A DNA stretch of 64,000 nucleotides from [Mycoplasma] falconis (GTDB lineage: Bacteria > Bacillota_I > Bacilli_A > Mycoplasmatales > Metamycoplasmataceae), in the NCBI RefSeq assembly GCF_006385795.1, contig NZ_VFSS01000001.1:62001-126000 (forward strand), given 5' to 3'. Shown here piece by piece: positions 21,399 through 33,455 of the stretch (the stretch's first letter is position 1; each line of letters opens with the position of its first letter). Under the pieces are notes generated by a model. The model saw only the letters and a list, made by a program, of their open reading frames with translations. It was not told the DNA's origin and made no database searches. The position numbers and the translations under genes are program-made.

Positions 21399-21527
21399 CT
21401 AGTTTTGTGCGTTTTCGGCAGCAGCTTTTCTTGCTGCTCTTCTTGCTTCTCTTGCTCTTTCTTTAGCTAATTTTGCTTGTCTTTTAGCAGCTTTAACTTT
21501 GTTAGCAAGTCTAACATCTTTTCTCAT
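21399..21527 (-). CDS. 42-residue Arg/Lys/Ala-rich basic protein
   Basis: Begins MRKDVRLANKVKAAKRQ and is almost entirely Ala, Lys and Arg, predicted to be one long basic helix ending AAAENAQN. A strong AAAGGAG lies 6 nt before the ATG and a dedicated terminator follows, so this is likely a real short gene and not chance. The composition suggests nucleic-acid or ribosome binding. No family was recognised. Confidence 0.65.
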   Translation of the reverse strand: MRKDVRLANKVKAAKRQAKLAKERAREARRAARKAAAENAQN

Positions 21528-21580
21528 AGTTGCTCCTTTGTCAAAATTTATAATATATTATAAAGATTTATACATTATAC

Positions 21581-24373
21581 CTATTTTTTCTTAATTTGTT
21601 TAACTTTTTTTAAGAGGTCATCAACGTTTAAATTTTCAACTGCTTTTAATTTTTCTTCTAATGATTTATTATCTTTTTTAGTTTCAAGATTAACTTCTTG
21701 AATTTCTGGAATATCAAATAAGGCTGTACCTGTTTCTAATATTTCTTCTTCGTTCAATTCCTCTTGTGATTTATTAGGATTTACATAATAACGTTTAAAT
21801 AAAGTTGTTTCGACCGTTAGTTCTAGATCTTTGTTAGCTTCTTGTTTTTTATAGAAATCTTCTTTTAACTTTTCTTGTTCTGATCTTTCTATATCAATTA
21901 ATTCATTGATAGTAATATGTTGAATTAAATGACCTAAATTTAAAGCTTTAATATCTAGTTTAATTAATTTATCAACTGCCGATCTATCTTTGGTTATTTC
22001 GTTTAATTCAAGTTTTTGTGGCACATTGTCTTCGTTTGTAAAGTAATATTCTAATGAAGAAGTTAACACTTCAATCGTTTGAATTTCACTGTTGCTGTTT
22101 TTAATTGCATTAAATAATTTAAAACCTCTACCATAACGTTTAACAGGTTCAATTTTACGCATATTTCAATGTTTAGCTAAACCACCTTTAGTTATCATTA
22201 TCACATTATTGATTGGTGAAGTGGTAGTAAAACCAGAAACAAAAACACCTTTTTCAATTTGTAATTTACCCAAAAGTTTGATACCTTGGGCCTTTAAAGT
22301 TAAATAAGAATTAAAAACATCTTCATTAATTAAAAAGTAGCATCCATTATTCAAAATAATAAACATGTCTTTTTCGCCGTTAGATAAACGCACGTCAATT
22401 AGTTCATCATCCTGATTTTTAAAACTCATGCAAGTACGCTTTTTAGCCGTTAATTTACTGTCAAATTCTTCAATTTTCACTTTTTTAGCAAAACCAAACT
22501 TACTTACCAAAATTAAATCGGCATAAGTATTAAACGAAGCAACTTCCATTACTCTTATAATTCTTTCATTTTGATCTAAGCCAACAAATGAAGAGATATG
22601 AACTCCTAAATCTTTTCAATTGTTATCTTTTAATTTATGAGCTTCTAAAACAAAAAAGTTACCGTAGTTTGTAAAGAAAATTAATTTTGAAAGTGAATTA
22701 ATTTTGTCATAGTATTGAAGAGCGTCTTCTTCTTTCAATTTAAAGTTATCAAAATTATTGGCAGCAAACATTCTTTGTGAAACTTTTTTAATATAACCTT
22801 GTTCACTTAAAAAGAAATAAAAGTCTTCATTTTTAGCAAGGAGTTTTTGATCGACTTCGGTAGAGATTTTTTCTTCAGTTATTTGGGTTTGTCTTTCTTT
22901 ACCATATTCATTTTTAATTTGCGTTAATTGATTAATTAAATATTTGTTAAATTCAGATGTATTGCCTAATAATAAATTGCAATAATCAATTTTTTGTTCT
23001 AATTCTTTTTTCTCATTTATGAATTCAAGTTGATCCATTCTTGATAATTTATACAATCTTAATTCAGCGATTGCCGTAGCTTGAATTTCACTAAATTTAA
23101 AGTTAACCATTAAAGCTTGTATAACACCTTTTTTAGAGTTATCAGAATCTTTGATAACCTTAATTACTTGATCTGAAATTTCAGCAACTTTAATAAAACC
23201 TTTAACAATTTCTAGTCTTAGATTATATTTAGCTAAATCAAACTTAATTCCGTTTGTATTAACTTGTTTTAAATGATCTAAATATGAATATAAAGCAGTT
23301 TGTAGATTTAAAAGTTTAGGAGCATTATTATCAATTGCCACCATGTTATAGTTATAACTAATTTTTAAATCGGTTTTATTTAGTAAATAAGTAATAATAG
23401 CTTCGGCATTAGCATCTTCTTCTAATTCAATATAAATAGAAATTCCGTTACGGTCTGATTGATCAACAACGTCTTTAATGCCGTTAATAACTTTATCAAT
23501 GGCTATGGCATCAATATCAGCTACTAATTTAGATTTAACAACTCCAAAAGGTATTTCATTTACTTCGATACCAACAATTTTAGTTTCGTTTTTTTTATCG
23601 TATATATATTTATATTTTGAAGAAAGAATAATTTTTCCTTGACCGGTTGTAAAAGCGTCTTTAATACCTTCAATTCCGTAAATAATTCCCCCAGTCGGAA
23701 AATCTGGTCCTAAAACTATTTGTGATAATTCTTCAATAGATATAGTCGGTTTTTTAATTAAAGCAATTGTCGCTTCAATTACTTCGTTTAAATTATGTGG
23801 TGGTATTTCGGTCGCAAACCCCGCCGCAATACCCTTAGAACCATTAATTAATAAGTTAGGAAATAAAGAAGGTAAAACGACTGGTTCATATTCACTATCA
23901 TCAAAATTAGGAACAAAAGGAACAGTTTTACGGTCTAAATCTTTAAGCATTAATTCAGCAATTTTTTCTAATCTTGATTCGGTATAACGCATAGCAGCAG
24001 CAGGGTCATCATCAATCGAACCTTTATTACCATGCATTTCAATTAACGGAAAATTACTTTTTCATTCTTGACTCATTCTTACTAAGGCTTCGTAAATGGA
24101 AGAATCTCCATGAGGGTGGTATCTACCAATAACATCGCCGACAATACGAGCTGATTTCTTAAATGGTTCTTTATTTTTAAGTTTTAAATTTCACATTGAA
24201 TATAAAATCCGTCTTTGCACTGGTTTAAGTCCGTCCCGTGAATCAGGAATAGCTCTTTGTTGAATTATGTATTTTGAATAACGCCCAAAACGGTCGCTCA
24301 TTACTTCGACCATGTTTTTTTCAATAATATTTTCAATATATTTATCTAATTCATCTTTATGATTTTTTTTCAT
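21581..24373 (-). CDS. parC: DNA topoisomerase IV subunit A
   Basis: 930 residues, with five or more TGA Trp codons. The N-terminal breakage-reunion domain has [35 protein letters not shown] and the active-site Tyr in [10 protein letters not shown]. The C-terminal beta-pinwheel region is divergent and ends in a charged tail. ParC with ParE decatenates daughter chromosomes. Ser91 and Glu95 correspond to the quinolone-determining Ser80/Glu84 of E. coli ParC and are wild-type. It starts 6 nt after the parE stop. Confidence 0.95.
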
Positions 24374-24379
24374 TATTAC

Positions 24380-26305
24380 CTATTTCTTAATTTCAAAATT
24401 ATCTTCATTAGAAAAATCTACATTGGCGTTAATTCATTTTTTACGAGCATTAACATCATCACTCATTAAAATAGAAACATTTCTTTCAGCTAAAGCTTGA
24501 TCGGCTACGGTTACTTTAATAATTGATCTTGTTTTAGGATCCATGGTAGTTTCTCAAAGTTGATCGGCGTTCATTTCACCCAAACCTTTATAACGCTGAA
24601 TTTCATAGTTAGAATATTGACTAGTAATTTCTTTTAATTGATCTTCATCTCAAGCGTATATTTCTTTTTTATTTGCACCTTTAACCGAAACTTTATATAA
24701 AGGTGGAAGAGCAATATAAACCATACCCGCTTCAATTAATTTCTTCATATATCTTCAAAAGAAAGTTAAAAGTAAAATTTGAATATGAGCACCATCGGTA
24801 TCAGCATCGGTCATAATAATTATTTTGCTGTAGTTGCTATTTTTAACATTAAAATCTTCACCAATACCAGCCCCAATTGTATTAATAATTGTTGCTATTT
24901 CTTCGTTAGCTAACACGTCAGATAATTTGGCTTTATCAGTATTTATAACTTTACCTCTTAGCGGTAAAATCGCTTGCGTAATTCGATTACGTCCTAATTT
25001 AGCTGAACCACCAGCCGAATCCCCTTCGACTAAAAACAATTCTTTAACGGCAGGGTTTTTAGATTGAGCAGGTGTTAATTTACCAGATAATATTTTTTTA
25101 TTATCTAGTTTATTTTTAGCTTTTCTAGCTTCATTTCTGGCATTTCTAGCCGCCATTCTAGCTTCATAAGCTTTTTTAATTTTGGCAATGATTTTTTCGG
25201 CTTCTTTTTTGTTTTCATTTAAAAAGAAATTAAATTTCTCACTAACAAATTCTTCAACTGCTTCTCTGGCTTCTGGGGTTCCTAATTTATCTTTGGTTTG
25301 TCCGACAAATTCCAAAATCTTTTCCGGAACTTTTAGTGATATAACTGCTATTATTCCTTCACGAACATCGTTTCCATCATAAGTATTTTTATTTTTTAAA
25401 AGATTATTTTTAGAAGCAAAATCGTTAATTGTTTTCGTTAGAGCCGTTTTAAAAGCGGTTTCATGAGTTCCGCCGTCTCTTGTTTTAACATTATTAACAA
25501 AACTGTAAATAGATTCACTATAGCCATCAGTATAACCAACTGCTACACTTATTTCGATATCATTTTTAGCTAGCCCTTGACTATAAAAAATTTCACTAAT
25601 AAAATTCTTGTTTTCACCAACAAATTTAATATATTCTTTTATTCCTTCAGTGGTTTCAAAAATAACATTTTCTTGGGTATTTTCATCAATAAAATTGATT
25701 TTTAAAGAAGGTAATAAAAAGCTTGATTCTCTTAGTTTTTCTTTAACGGTTTCTGGATTAAACTTAGCTTTTTTAAAAATAGTTTGATCCGGTCAAAACT
25801 GAACCTTTGTGCCTTGCTTAGTTGTTGGTCCTATTAAAGTAGTTTTTTTAGTTATTTCATCTTGTTGAAAAGCGGTGAAGTATTCTCTTTTATCGCGATA
25901 AACACTAACTTCTAATTTAGTTGATAAAGCATTAACAACAGAAGATCCCACTCCGTGTAGACCTCCTGAGCTTTTATAAGCTCCATCCCCAAATTTTCCT
26001 CCAGCATGAAGTTCAGTAAAAACTAATTCAACTCCGGTTTTTCCTTCACTATGTTTATCAACTGGAATACCACGACCATTATCTTCAACAATAACTGATC
26101 CGTCTTTTTTAAGAATTACTTTTATTAAAGTGGCGTATCCTGCTAAAACCTCATCAATAGAGTTATCAACTATTTCTCAAATTAAATGGTGAAGACCATT
26201 AGAGTCAGTAGAACCGATATACATACCGGGTCTTTTTCTAACTGCATCTAAACCTTTTAATATTTTTAAATCGCTAGCTTGATATTTATGTTCGTTTGAA
26301 TTCAT
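24380..26305 (-). CDS. parE: DNA topoisomerase IV subunit B
   Basis: 641 residues. GHKL ATPase domain: [26 protein letters not shown] and [20 protein letters not shown] domain: [25 protein letters not shown] and [13 protein letters not shown], and the C-terminal [10 protein letters not shown]. It uses ATP to drive strand passage by ParC. No Shine-Dalgarno is present; TATAAT at 26313-26318 puts transcription 1 nt before the ATG. Confidence 0.96.
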
Positions 26306-26312
26306 AATAATA

Positions 26313-26318
26313 ATTATA
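26313..26318 (-). promoter_or_regulatory. -10 box of parE-parC, leaderless arrangement
   Basis: TATAAT with predicted +1 at 26306 against the ATG at 26305. Confidence 0.5.
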
Positions 26319-26427
26319 AATAAATAATTACTTATAACAGTTTTAACTTGTTTTATAAAAACGCAAAAATTATTTTTTAAAAAAATTATTTCAATAAAAA
26401 ATATAAAATAATAGTGACTCGTAATTA

Positions 26428-26462
<35 letters not shown>

Positions 26463-26536
26463 CTTTTTTATATTTTTATATATTGCTAGATATTTTTCGA
26501 GTTGTAAAATTTATTTATTTTAAAAAGGAGAATATC

Positions 26537-26950
26537 TTGACAAAAGATTTAAAAAGAGCTAGAGGAGCTTTTAATTTAAACATTGCTAATATCGTTATTT
26601 TTCCAATTTTCTTTATTCTTTTCTTAGTTTTTGCAGGAACCATTTTTGCAGTAGCTACAACTAGCAGATCAGAAGAAGGAGCAACAGCCTTAGCTGCAGG
26701 TGTAGGTATAGGTTTAATTTTTTTCTGATTATTCGGAATATTTGAATTTGGTATTTGAATTGCTGCATTAGTTTTAACTGCCTTAGCAGCTAATATTAAG
26801 AATCAGGAAAAAAACACTAAAACTTTACTATGAGTAGGTTTTGGATTATCATTTGTATTTCCACTTATTGGAGCGATTATAGCAATTGTTGGAGCTGCAA
26901 AATTAAAAAAATACTTATTAGCAACAGAGTCAACAAATAAATACTACTAA
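26537..26950 (+). CDS. Small multi-spanning membrane protein A
   Basis: 137 residues, starting at TTG with AAGGAG 6 nt upstream; the paralogue at 27061 also starts with TTG followed by NKDLQ, supporting the choice. Three hydrophobic blocks are visible: NIANIVIFPIFFILFLVFAG, a Gly/Ala-rich segment joined to FFWLFGIFEFGIWIAALVL, and LLWVGFGLSFVFPLIGAIIA. The C-terminal 60 residues match the neighbouring protein. No function recognised. It is downstream of a (TA)15 tract that could vary its expression. Confidence 0.75.
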
Positions 26951-26958
26951 AAAGCAGA

Positions 26959-26982
26959 TGTACTTGTACCTTTACAAGTACA
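26959..26982 (+). terminator. Intrinsic terminator after membrane protein A
   Basis: A perfect 10-bp stem TGTACTTGTA/TACAAGTACA with a CCTT loop and TTTTTATTT tail. Confidence 0.9.
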
Positions 26983-27060
26983 TTTTTATTTGAACTTTTT
27001 AAATTATCAACTTTTATAAAATAAAATATTTAATATATAAACATATAAAGGAAGTTTATT

Positions 27061-27327
27061 TTGAACAAAGATTTACAAACCGTTAAAACAGCTTATATTT
27101 TAAATATTGTAGCAATTGCGATTTTAGGTTTATTTTTCCCAATTAACATTGCTGCGATTGTATTTACAGGTCTTTCAGCTGCTATTAAAAACCAAAAAGA
27201 AGAAACCAAAATATTACTATGAGTAGGTTTTGGGGTTTCATTTGTTTGCCCTTTAGTAGGATTTATCATTTCACTAGTTGGCTCAATGAAATTAAAAGAA
27301 GAATTAACTAAACAAGAAACTAAATAA
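27061..27327 (+). CDS. Small membrane protein B (paralogue of A)
   Basis: 88 residues from TTG at 27061, behind AAAGGAAG. Two hydrophobic segments are predicted: NIVAIAILGLFFPINIAAIV and LLWVGFGVSFVCPLVGFIIS. It aligns with the ends of protein A (IKNQ...TK.LLWVGFG) but lacks A's middle insert. One TGA is Trp. Unknown function; it has its own terminator. Confidence 0.75.
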
Positions 27328-27340
27328 AAATTTATATAAA

Positions 27341-27368
27341 AAATGGCTTGTAATAACACAAGTCATTT
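27341..27368. terminator. Two-way intrinsic terminator
   Basis: An 11-bp stem AAATGGCTTGT/ACAAGTCATTT (one G-T wobble) between converging genes. Confidence 0.85.
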
Positions 27369-27377
27369 TTATTTGTT

Positions 27378-28577
27378 TTATTCTTTTTTATCTTCTGAAT
27401 TTATTTCTTCTTTGTTTACTTTTTTAATTTTATTTTTATATTTAGATACAAATACACCACCAATAATACCAAATAGTAGTAGTAAAACAAAAACTACAAC
27501 AATTGCTAATCATGGAAAACTTCTATTTTCTTCATAAGTGGTTTTGCTATTAGGATAATTAATTAAACCGTCATGGGTTTCAGGAACAGGAACTTTTGTA
27601 TGAGTATCAAAATTAGCCATCGGAACATAACCAGGTATGACTCTTGACTTAATTTGGTTTAATAAGGCTAATATTTCTTTAGGATTAGTAAATCTGGTAG
27701 CTAAGAAACTTACTGATTTTACATATTCGTGTAAATTACCATCTGGATATCCACTAAAAGTTTCTGCTAAAAATTTAATTTCTAATAAGTAATTGATTGA
27801 AATGCTTAATTCTTGTACTTTCTTTTCTAGATCACTTATATTATTAATAGAATTTATTTCTTTTTCAAAAGTTTCCTTTTGCAAATTAGACAAATTTGAA
27901 TTTTCTTTAATTTCTTTAATAGCTTTTTCTTTTTCTTGTTTTAATCTAGCTTCACCGTTGGTCTCATTTTTTAATTTAGTTAATTCGCTTTGTAAAGCTT
28001 TAACGCTAGCAAAATCAGTTCCGGTTGAAGCTAAAATTAAATCATGATAAGTTTTATTTAACCTATCTTTAAATGCTTGATCTGAATTAAGATATTTAGG
28101 ATCTTTATCAATAAAATCAACCATTTGTTTTATTGATGTTGAAGCATCTTTTAAAATTTCTAAATTTTTAGTTACATCTAAACCTAATTTGTTTTTATCT
28201 TCATCATTTTTAGCTTGATTTACATAATTTTTAAAATGTTGGTTTTGGTTAAAATTAGGCACTACCCCTTGTAGTCCGGCAGTTGGAGCAAAAGGTTTGT
28301 AAATATTTTGTAAAAATGGTGTTATACCATTTTCGTGTGCTTGATTAATTTGGTTTTCTAATTGATTAATGTTTTCACTATTGGCATTTTCTAATTGTTT
28401 TTGAAAATCATTTTTTTGATAATTAAAAATTTCGGTTGATTCATTTATTTTTTTATTTAATTGTTGTTTTTTATCTTCTAAATTATCTTCATTGCTTGCC
28501 AAAGCTGATAAAGCCACAACAGGCAATGAAAGTGAAGTTAAACTTAAACTTGAAAAAATTAATTTTTTAATTTTCAT
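27378..28577 (-). CDS. Type I surface protein with GA-like module
   Basis: 399 residues. An N-terminal signal peptide (LIFSSLSLTSLSLPVVALSA) without a lipobox Cys, a long helical and coiled-coil ectodomain, and a C-terminal membrane helix (LAIVVVFVLLLLFGIIGGV) followed by a Lys/Glu-rich tail. Residues about 219-259 (AIKEIKENSNLSNLQ, then FEKEINSINNISDLEKKV) resemble a GA albumin-binding module. AAGGAGAT precedes the ATG. It follows valS by 30 nt and may be read from the same transcript. Host ligand binding is an inference. Confidence 0.7.
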
Positions 28578-28607
28578 ATATCTCCTTAAATTAAAACAAT
28601 AATAAAT

Positions 28608-31115
28608 CTATTTTGTTTTTTTAGCTAATTCTTCTTCATAAAAAGCTAAATTTTTCTTAAATAATTCAAGTTTATCTATTTTTTCTTGTTTTGTTTTTTC
28701 TGAAGCTTTTTCCATGAAATTAGGATTATTAATAAATTTCTCGTTAAAAGCAATTTCTTCTTTGGCTTTGGCGATTAATTTGTTTAACTCTGCTATTTCA
28801 TTAGCTTTTGATGCTTCGTCTAATTTAATGTAAACATTACCAAATGTAAGTTTTACTGTAAAATCTTTATTTTCCATTCATTTAAAATTAGTTAATTTTT
28901 CAATAATTGTTAAAAACTCTTCGTTTGGTACTTCATACATTGAAAAGTATAGAACCTGAGATTTGGAAATCTTTTTATCTTCACGATATTGTCTTAAAGT
29001 AGTAATCATTTCAATTAAGTGAGAAACGAAAGAAACATCTTCACCTTCGTGTAATTGATAGTTATTTTGAGTTGCAAATAGCAATTCTTCTTGATAAATA
29101 TTTTCAAATAAGTAATCAGTTAAAAATGGCATATATGGATGAAGATTAATTAAAATTTCTCTAAATAAATAAGGAGCAAAATAATTATTATTTTTGAATT
29201 TTAAAAATTCTAAATATCAGCTTGAAAAATCATTAATAATAAATTCTTGAATAGCTTTATAAATAATAGAAAATTCGTAATTTTCTATTGCGTTTGCTAC
29301 ATCGTTTTTAAATTTATTAAATTTATCTAATATTCATTTATCAAATACGTCTAGTTTATCATATGACATTTCCCCAGCGTTTTCGCTTTTAATAGTTGTC
29401 ATATAACGAGCGATATTTCAAAATTTATTAACAAATAATCTCGCAGATTGAATTTTATCTGGTCCATAGTTAATATCCTGACCTGGGGTAGAGTGGAATA
29501 TTAATGAAACCCTTAAAACATCTGATCCAAATTCATCAATAACTGCTATTGGGTCTATTCCATTGCCTAATGATTTAGACATTTTTCTACCTTCGGCATC
29601 TCTAACTAAACCGTGAATCAAAACTCTTTCAAATGGTTTTTCTTCCATAAAATATAAACTTTGGAAATACATTCTTGCTACTCAGAAGAAAATAATGTCA
29701 TAAGCAGTAACTAATAAATTAGTTGGAAAGTATCTTTTAATTAATGTTTTATCTTGAGGTCAACCCAAGAAAACAAAAGGAGCTAAAGCAGAACTAAATC
29801 AAGTATCTAAAACATCGCTTTCTTGAATTCAACCTTCACCAGGTGAATTAATTTGAACTACACATTCACCATCTTTATATCAAGCAGGAATTCGATGTCC
29901 TCATCAAATTTGACGACTAATAGTTCAATCGTAAACCCCTTCCATTCAGTTAATCATAGTTTGTTTAAATCTTTCAGGATAGAATTTAACACCATCTTCA
30001 CTATTTATATCTTTTAATAAATCTTTTGCTAGGCGGTCCATTTTTACGAATCATTGAGGTTGAACTAAAATTTCAACAGCTTCTTTTGATCTTTCTGAAT
30101 AACCAACGTTAGAAACAATATCTTCAACTTTAATAATAAAGCCATCTACTTTTAATTTATTGGCAATGGCTTTTCTTGCATCAAAACGATCTAAACCGTA
30201 AAATTCGTTGGCATTTTTATTCATTTTGCCAGCTTTATCAATACATTCTAAAACTTCTAATCCATTTTCTTTAATAATAGTTATGTCGTCAACTGCATGA
30301 GCAGACACCTTCATAATACCACTACCAAAGTTAGGATCTATTAGTTCTGATTTAATAACCGGAATTTCTTTTTTAGTTAAAGGATGAATAATAGTTTTAG
30401 TTAATAGGATAGATGCTCTTTTATCATCTGGATGAATTGCTAAAGCAACATCGCTTGGTAAAGTTTCTGGTCTGGTTGTAGCTACTTCTAAATATTCATC
30501 ACTATCTTTAATTGGATATTTGATGTAGTACATTTTTTGTTTAGTTTCACTGTTAATAACTTCAATATTAGATAAAGCTGTTTGTAATTTAGGATCTCAA
30601 TTAATAGGTTTTGTATCACGATAAATTAAACCGTCGTTATATAGATCGACAAACACTTTTAAAACCGCTTCATTGGCTTTTTTATCAAGTGTAAATCTTT
30701 CCATAGTATAATCAAAACCAAGGCCTAATTTACCTCATTGACGAGCAATGTTTTGTGAATATTCACCTACTCATTTTCAAACTTCTTCAATAAAAACTTC
30801 ACGACCCATATCGTATTTATTCTTACCTAAGGCTGCTAATCTTTTTTCTACGACAGCTTGGGTTGCTATTCCGGCGTGATCTTTACCAGGTAAAAATAAA
30901 ACGTCATATCCAGTCATCTTTTTATATCTAATAATAGTATCTTGTAAATAACCATCTAAGGCATGTCCAATGTGTAATTTACCAGTAACATTAGGAGGAG
31001 GTAAAATAACTGTAAATGGTGGTTTAGATAAATCGTGAGTTGAAAAGGCTTTGCTATCTATTCATTTTTGATTTCTACCTTCTTCAACAATCTGGTGATT
31101 AAATGTTTTATCCAT
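28608..31115 (-). CDS. valS: Valyl-tRNA synthetase
   Basis: 835 residues counted from the internal ATG at 31115, behind AAAGGAG. Class I motifs: [15 protein letters not shown] (HIGH) and [11 protein letters not shown]. The editing domain has [18 protein letters not shown]. Many TGA codons are Trp. The N-terminus starting [14 protein letters not shown] looks like a normal ValRS start. Unexpectedly, the preceding ABC-like gene is in the same frame and no TAA or TAG separates them, so a fusion product is also possible. Confidence 0.93.
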
Positions 31116-33455
31116 AGGTTCACTCCTTTGAACTGTATTTGATATATCTATTAAAGTAGTATCATCAAATAATCTTTCATCTTTAATTTCATAATGATTA
31201 TTTTCTGAATTATGTTTAAAGAAAAATAGCTCTAATAGTTTTTTGTTTTTTAAATTATTTTTAGTGATTCAACTTTGTAATTCGTCCCAAGTACATCACA
31301 CAAAATGGTTAGGTTCAATTTCATATTTAAAAATGTTTTCAAAATTATCTTTTGTTTCTAAATATTTTTTATATAAATGAGAAGTTCTAACATCGTCAAA
31401 ACCTAAATTAAATTTAACAACAGGATTAATTGGATTTTCTTTAATAAGTGAAGTCTTACCTTGTTCGATAACTTTTGAACCACTTATAACGTATAAATCT
31501 GTAGTTAAATTAACAGCTAAGTCGTAATCATTTAAAAAATAAATAGCCATTTTGCCGTTATTCAAAATATACTGGTTAATTTTATTTAAAACTTCGTTTT
31601 GATCTTCTTTTGATAGTTTTGCAATTTCTTTGCCAATAACAAGTAAATCAGGCTCATTAACTAAAATTTTATTTAACTCTAGATTAATACGATCCTTTAA
31701 ACTTAATTCATAAATATTTTTAAAAATGTTATTTAAAGGTATTTGTGTGTTTTCAATAATTCTATAAATTAACAATTTCCTAATAAACGTAATAGCCAAA
31801 TTTTTATTTACTTTACGTTTTATTTTTTTATAAGTAAAAATAATTTGTTGATATTCAACCATTTGTTTAGTAAATCTTTGCAAGATATTGCAGCTTAAAA
31901 ATAATTTTTTAGCTTGTGAAACGATATTTTCATCGTTGATATTTTTAAATAAAATTCGATAAATATGTTTAATATTTCTTTTAATTTCAAACAATAAAAA
32001 ATTGTTTTGAGCTGCTTTAACCAAGGTTTCATTAGTTAATAAATTTGTTTCATTTTGTAAATTTTTAGCCGTAGTTGATAAATTTCATAAATATTCGTTT
32101 TCTGCATCTTTATATTCTGCTTCAGCAATTTTTATTTTTTCCAAAACAGAAATACTTAAATTATTAAAAGTTGAAGTATGTCGAATCTCTTCGCTATTAT
32201 TTTGTTGCTTGATTAAATCTTCAATTCTTTTTTGATAATTAGCTTCTGCAACTTCGAAACGTTCTTTAAAAGTCTCTATCGTATTTTTAAAAGTACTGTC
32301 GATGATTTTTTTAATTTGTCTTTTTAATTTAATATTAGAAGATTTACGTGATAAAGTAGATGTGTCAATTGCCACCGGTAATTTTAATTCATTAATATCA
32401 TTAATTAATTGGCTTAGCTCTTCATGATCAAATTTACGAATGTAGCTTTTATATTTAGCTATAAATCTTAAATAGGTCTTATTAAAGTAATAGTTTCTAA
32501 AAAAGTAAATAAAGGCTGATTTCTTGTGATTTTTTTCAAGTTGAATTTTATTATATTGATTTTCTTTGTTTAAATCATGACGCAGTTTACTTATGTGATG
32601 GTTTATTTCTTTATATTTATTTTGTTTAATTAAAAAATGATTTTTCTTAGCTAATAATTTTGCTTTTAATTTATTAAAGAAATTATTGTCATAATTAAAA
32701 CTTTTCTTAATAAAGTCATACTCTTTTTTCTTAGCTAAAAACTCTTTATGATTTAAAAATGAAATACCGTTCTCAGATTTTAAAATTGTTTCATTTATTA
32801 AGTTTAAAAGCTTTTCTTCGTGTCTTTGATGAATATAAATGACTTTATAAATTAATTCTTCTATTTCTTTAAGATTTTTCAAACAAGTAATTTTATTTTG
32901 ATTTTCTAATGCCTTATAAAATTCTAATAATTTGTCTTTAATATTATTTAAATGTAAATTGATTTCATTTTGTAATGAAACATTAATTTTGGCATATTCG
33001 TTTCTTAATAAATATTTATAATCGGTATAAATATCGCTTCATTTATTAATAAATATATTAACGTAGTTATTAAGTATCTGGCTTTCTTGCACATAAGATT
33101 TAATATAATCATACACCCGTACATTCGAAATGTTTTGCTCGCTAAAAATATCTTTGTCAAATCCATAACCAATTTGACTTTGATAATTAATATTTTTATA
33201 AATTAAATTAAATTGCTCCTCGTTTTCTTTAAACTCAATAAAACCTTGATAATCGTTGTAATGAATTTTGCTATTAGTAATATATTTAAAAATTAAATTT
33301 TTAGTAGCTTCATCATCGCCTAAAAAAGCCAAAATACCACCGACTCCGATGGTAAATGATAAGTTATTAATAAACGTTTCAAAATTGTCATTAACTTGCT
33401 GTATTGACTTTAAATTATTAACCCTAAATCCTGTTAGTTTTAATTTGTTAGCCAT
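31116..33455 (-). CDS. Degenerate OppF-like ABC ATPase with long coiled-coil insert, open into valS
   Basis: 780 codons from the ATG at 33455 (AAGGAG, TAATG overlap with the upstream gene) run to the valS ATG without a stop. The N-terminal 100 residues follow an ABC ATPase, but Walker A is GDDEATKN in place of GxSGSGKST. A Lys-rich coiled-coil insert of about 400 residues follows. The core then resumes: ELSLKDRINLELNKILVNEP for the LSGGQ signature, PDLLVIGKEIAKLS for Walker B, FLNDYDLA where the H-loop His should be, and VIEQGKTSLIKENPINP as in OppF. Long OppF proteins with inserts are known in mycoplasmas. ATP hydrolysis is doubtful. Confidence 0.6.

Noticed and set aside
28608..31115. valS as several broken fragments
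   Set aside because: All breaks are TGA codons in one frame at plausible Trp positions; with code 4 the synthetase is intact. The same holds for parC, gdpP, gatA, gatB and the giant lipoprotein gene.
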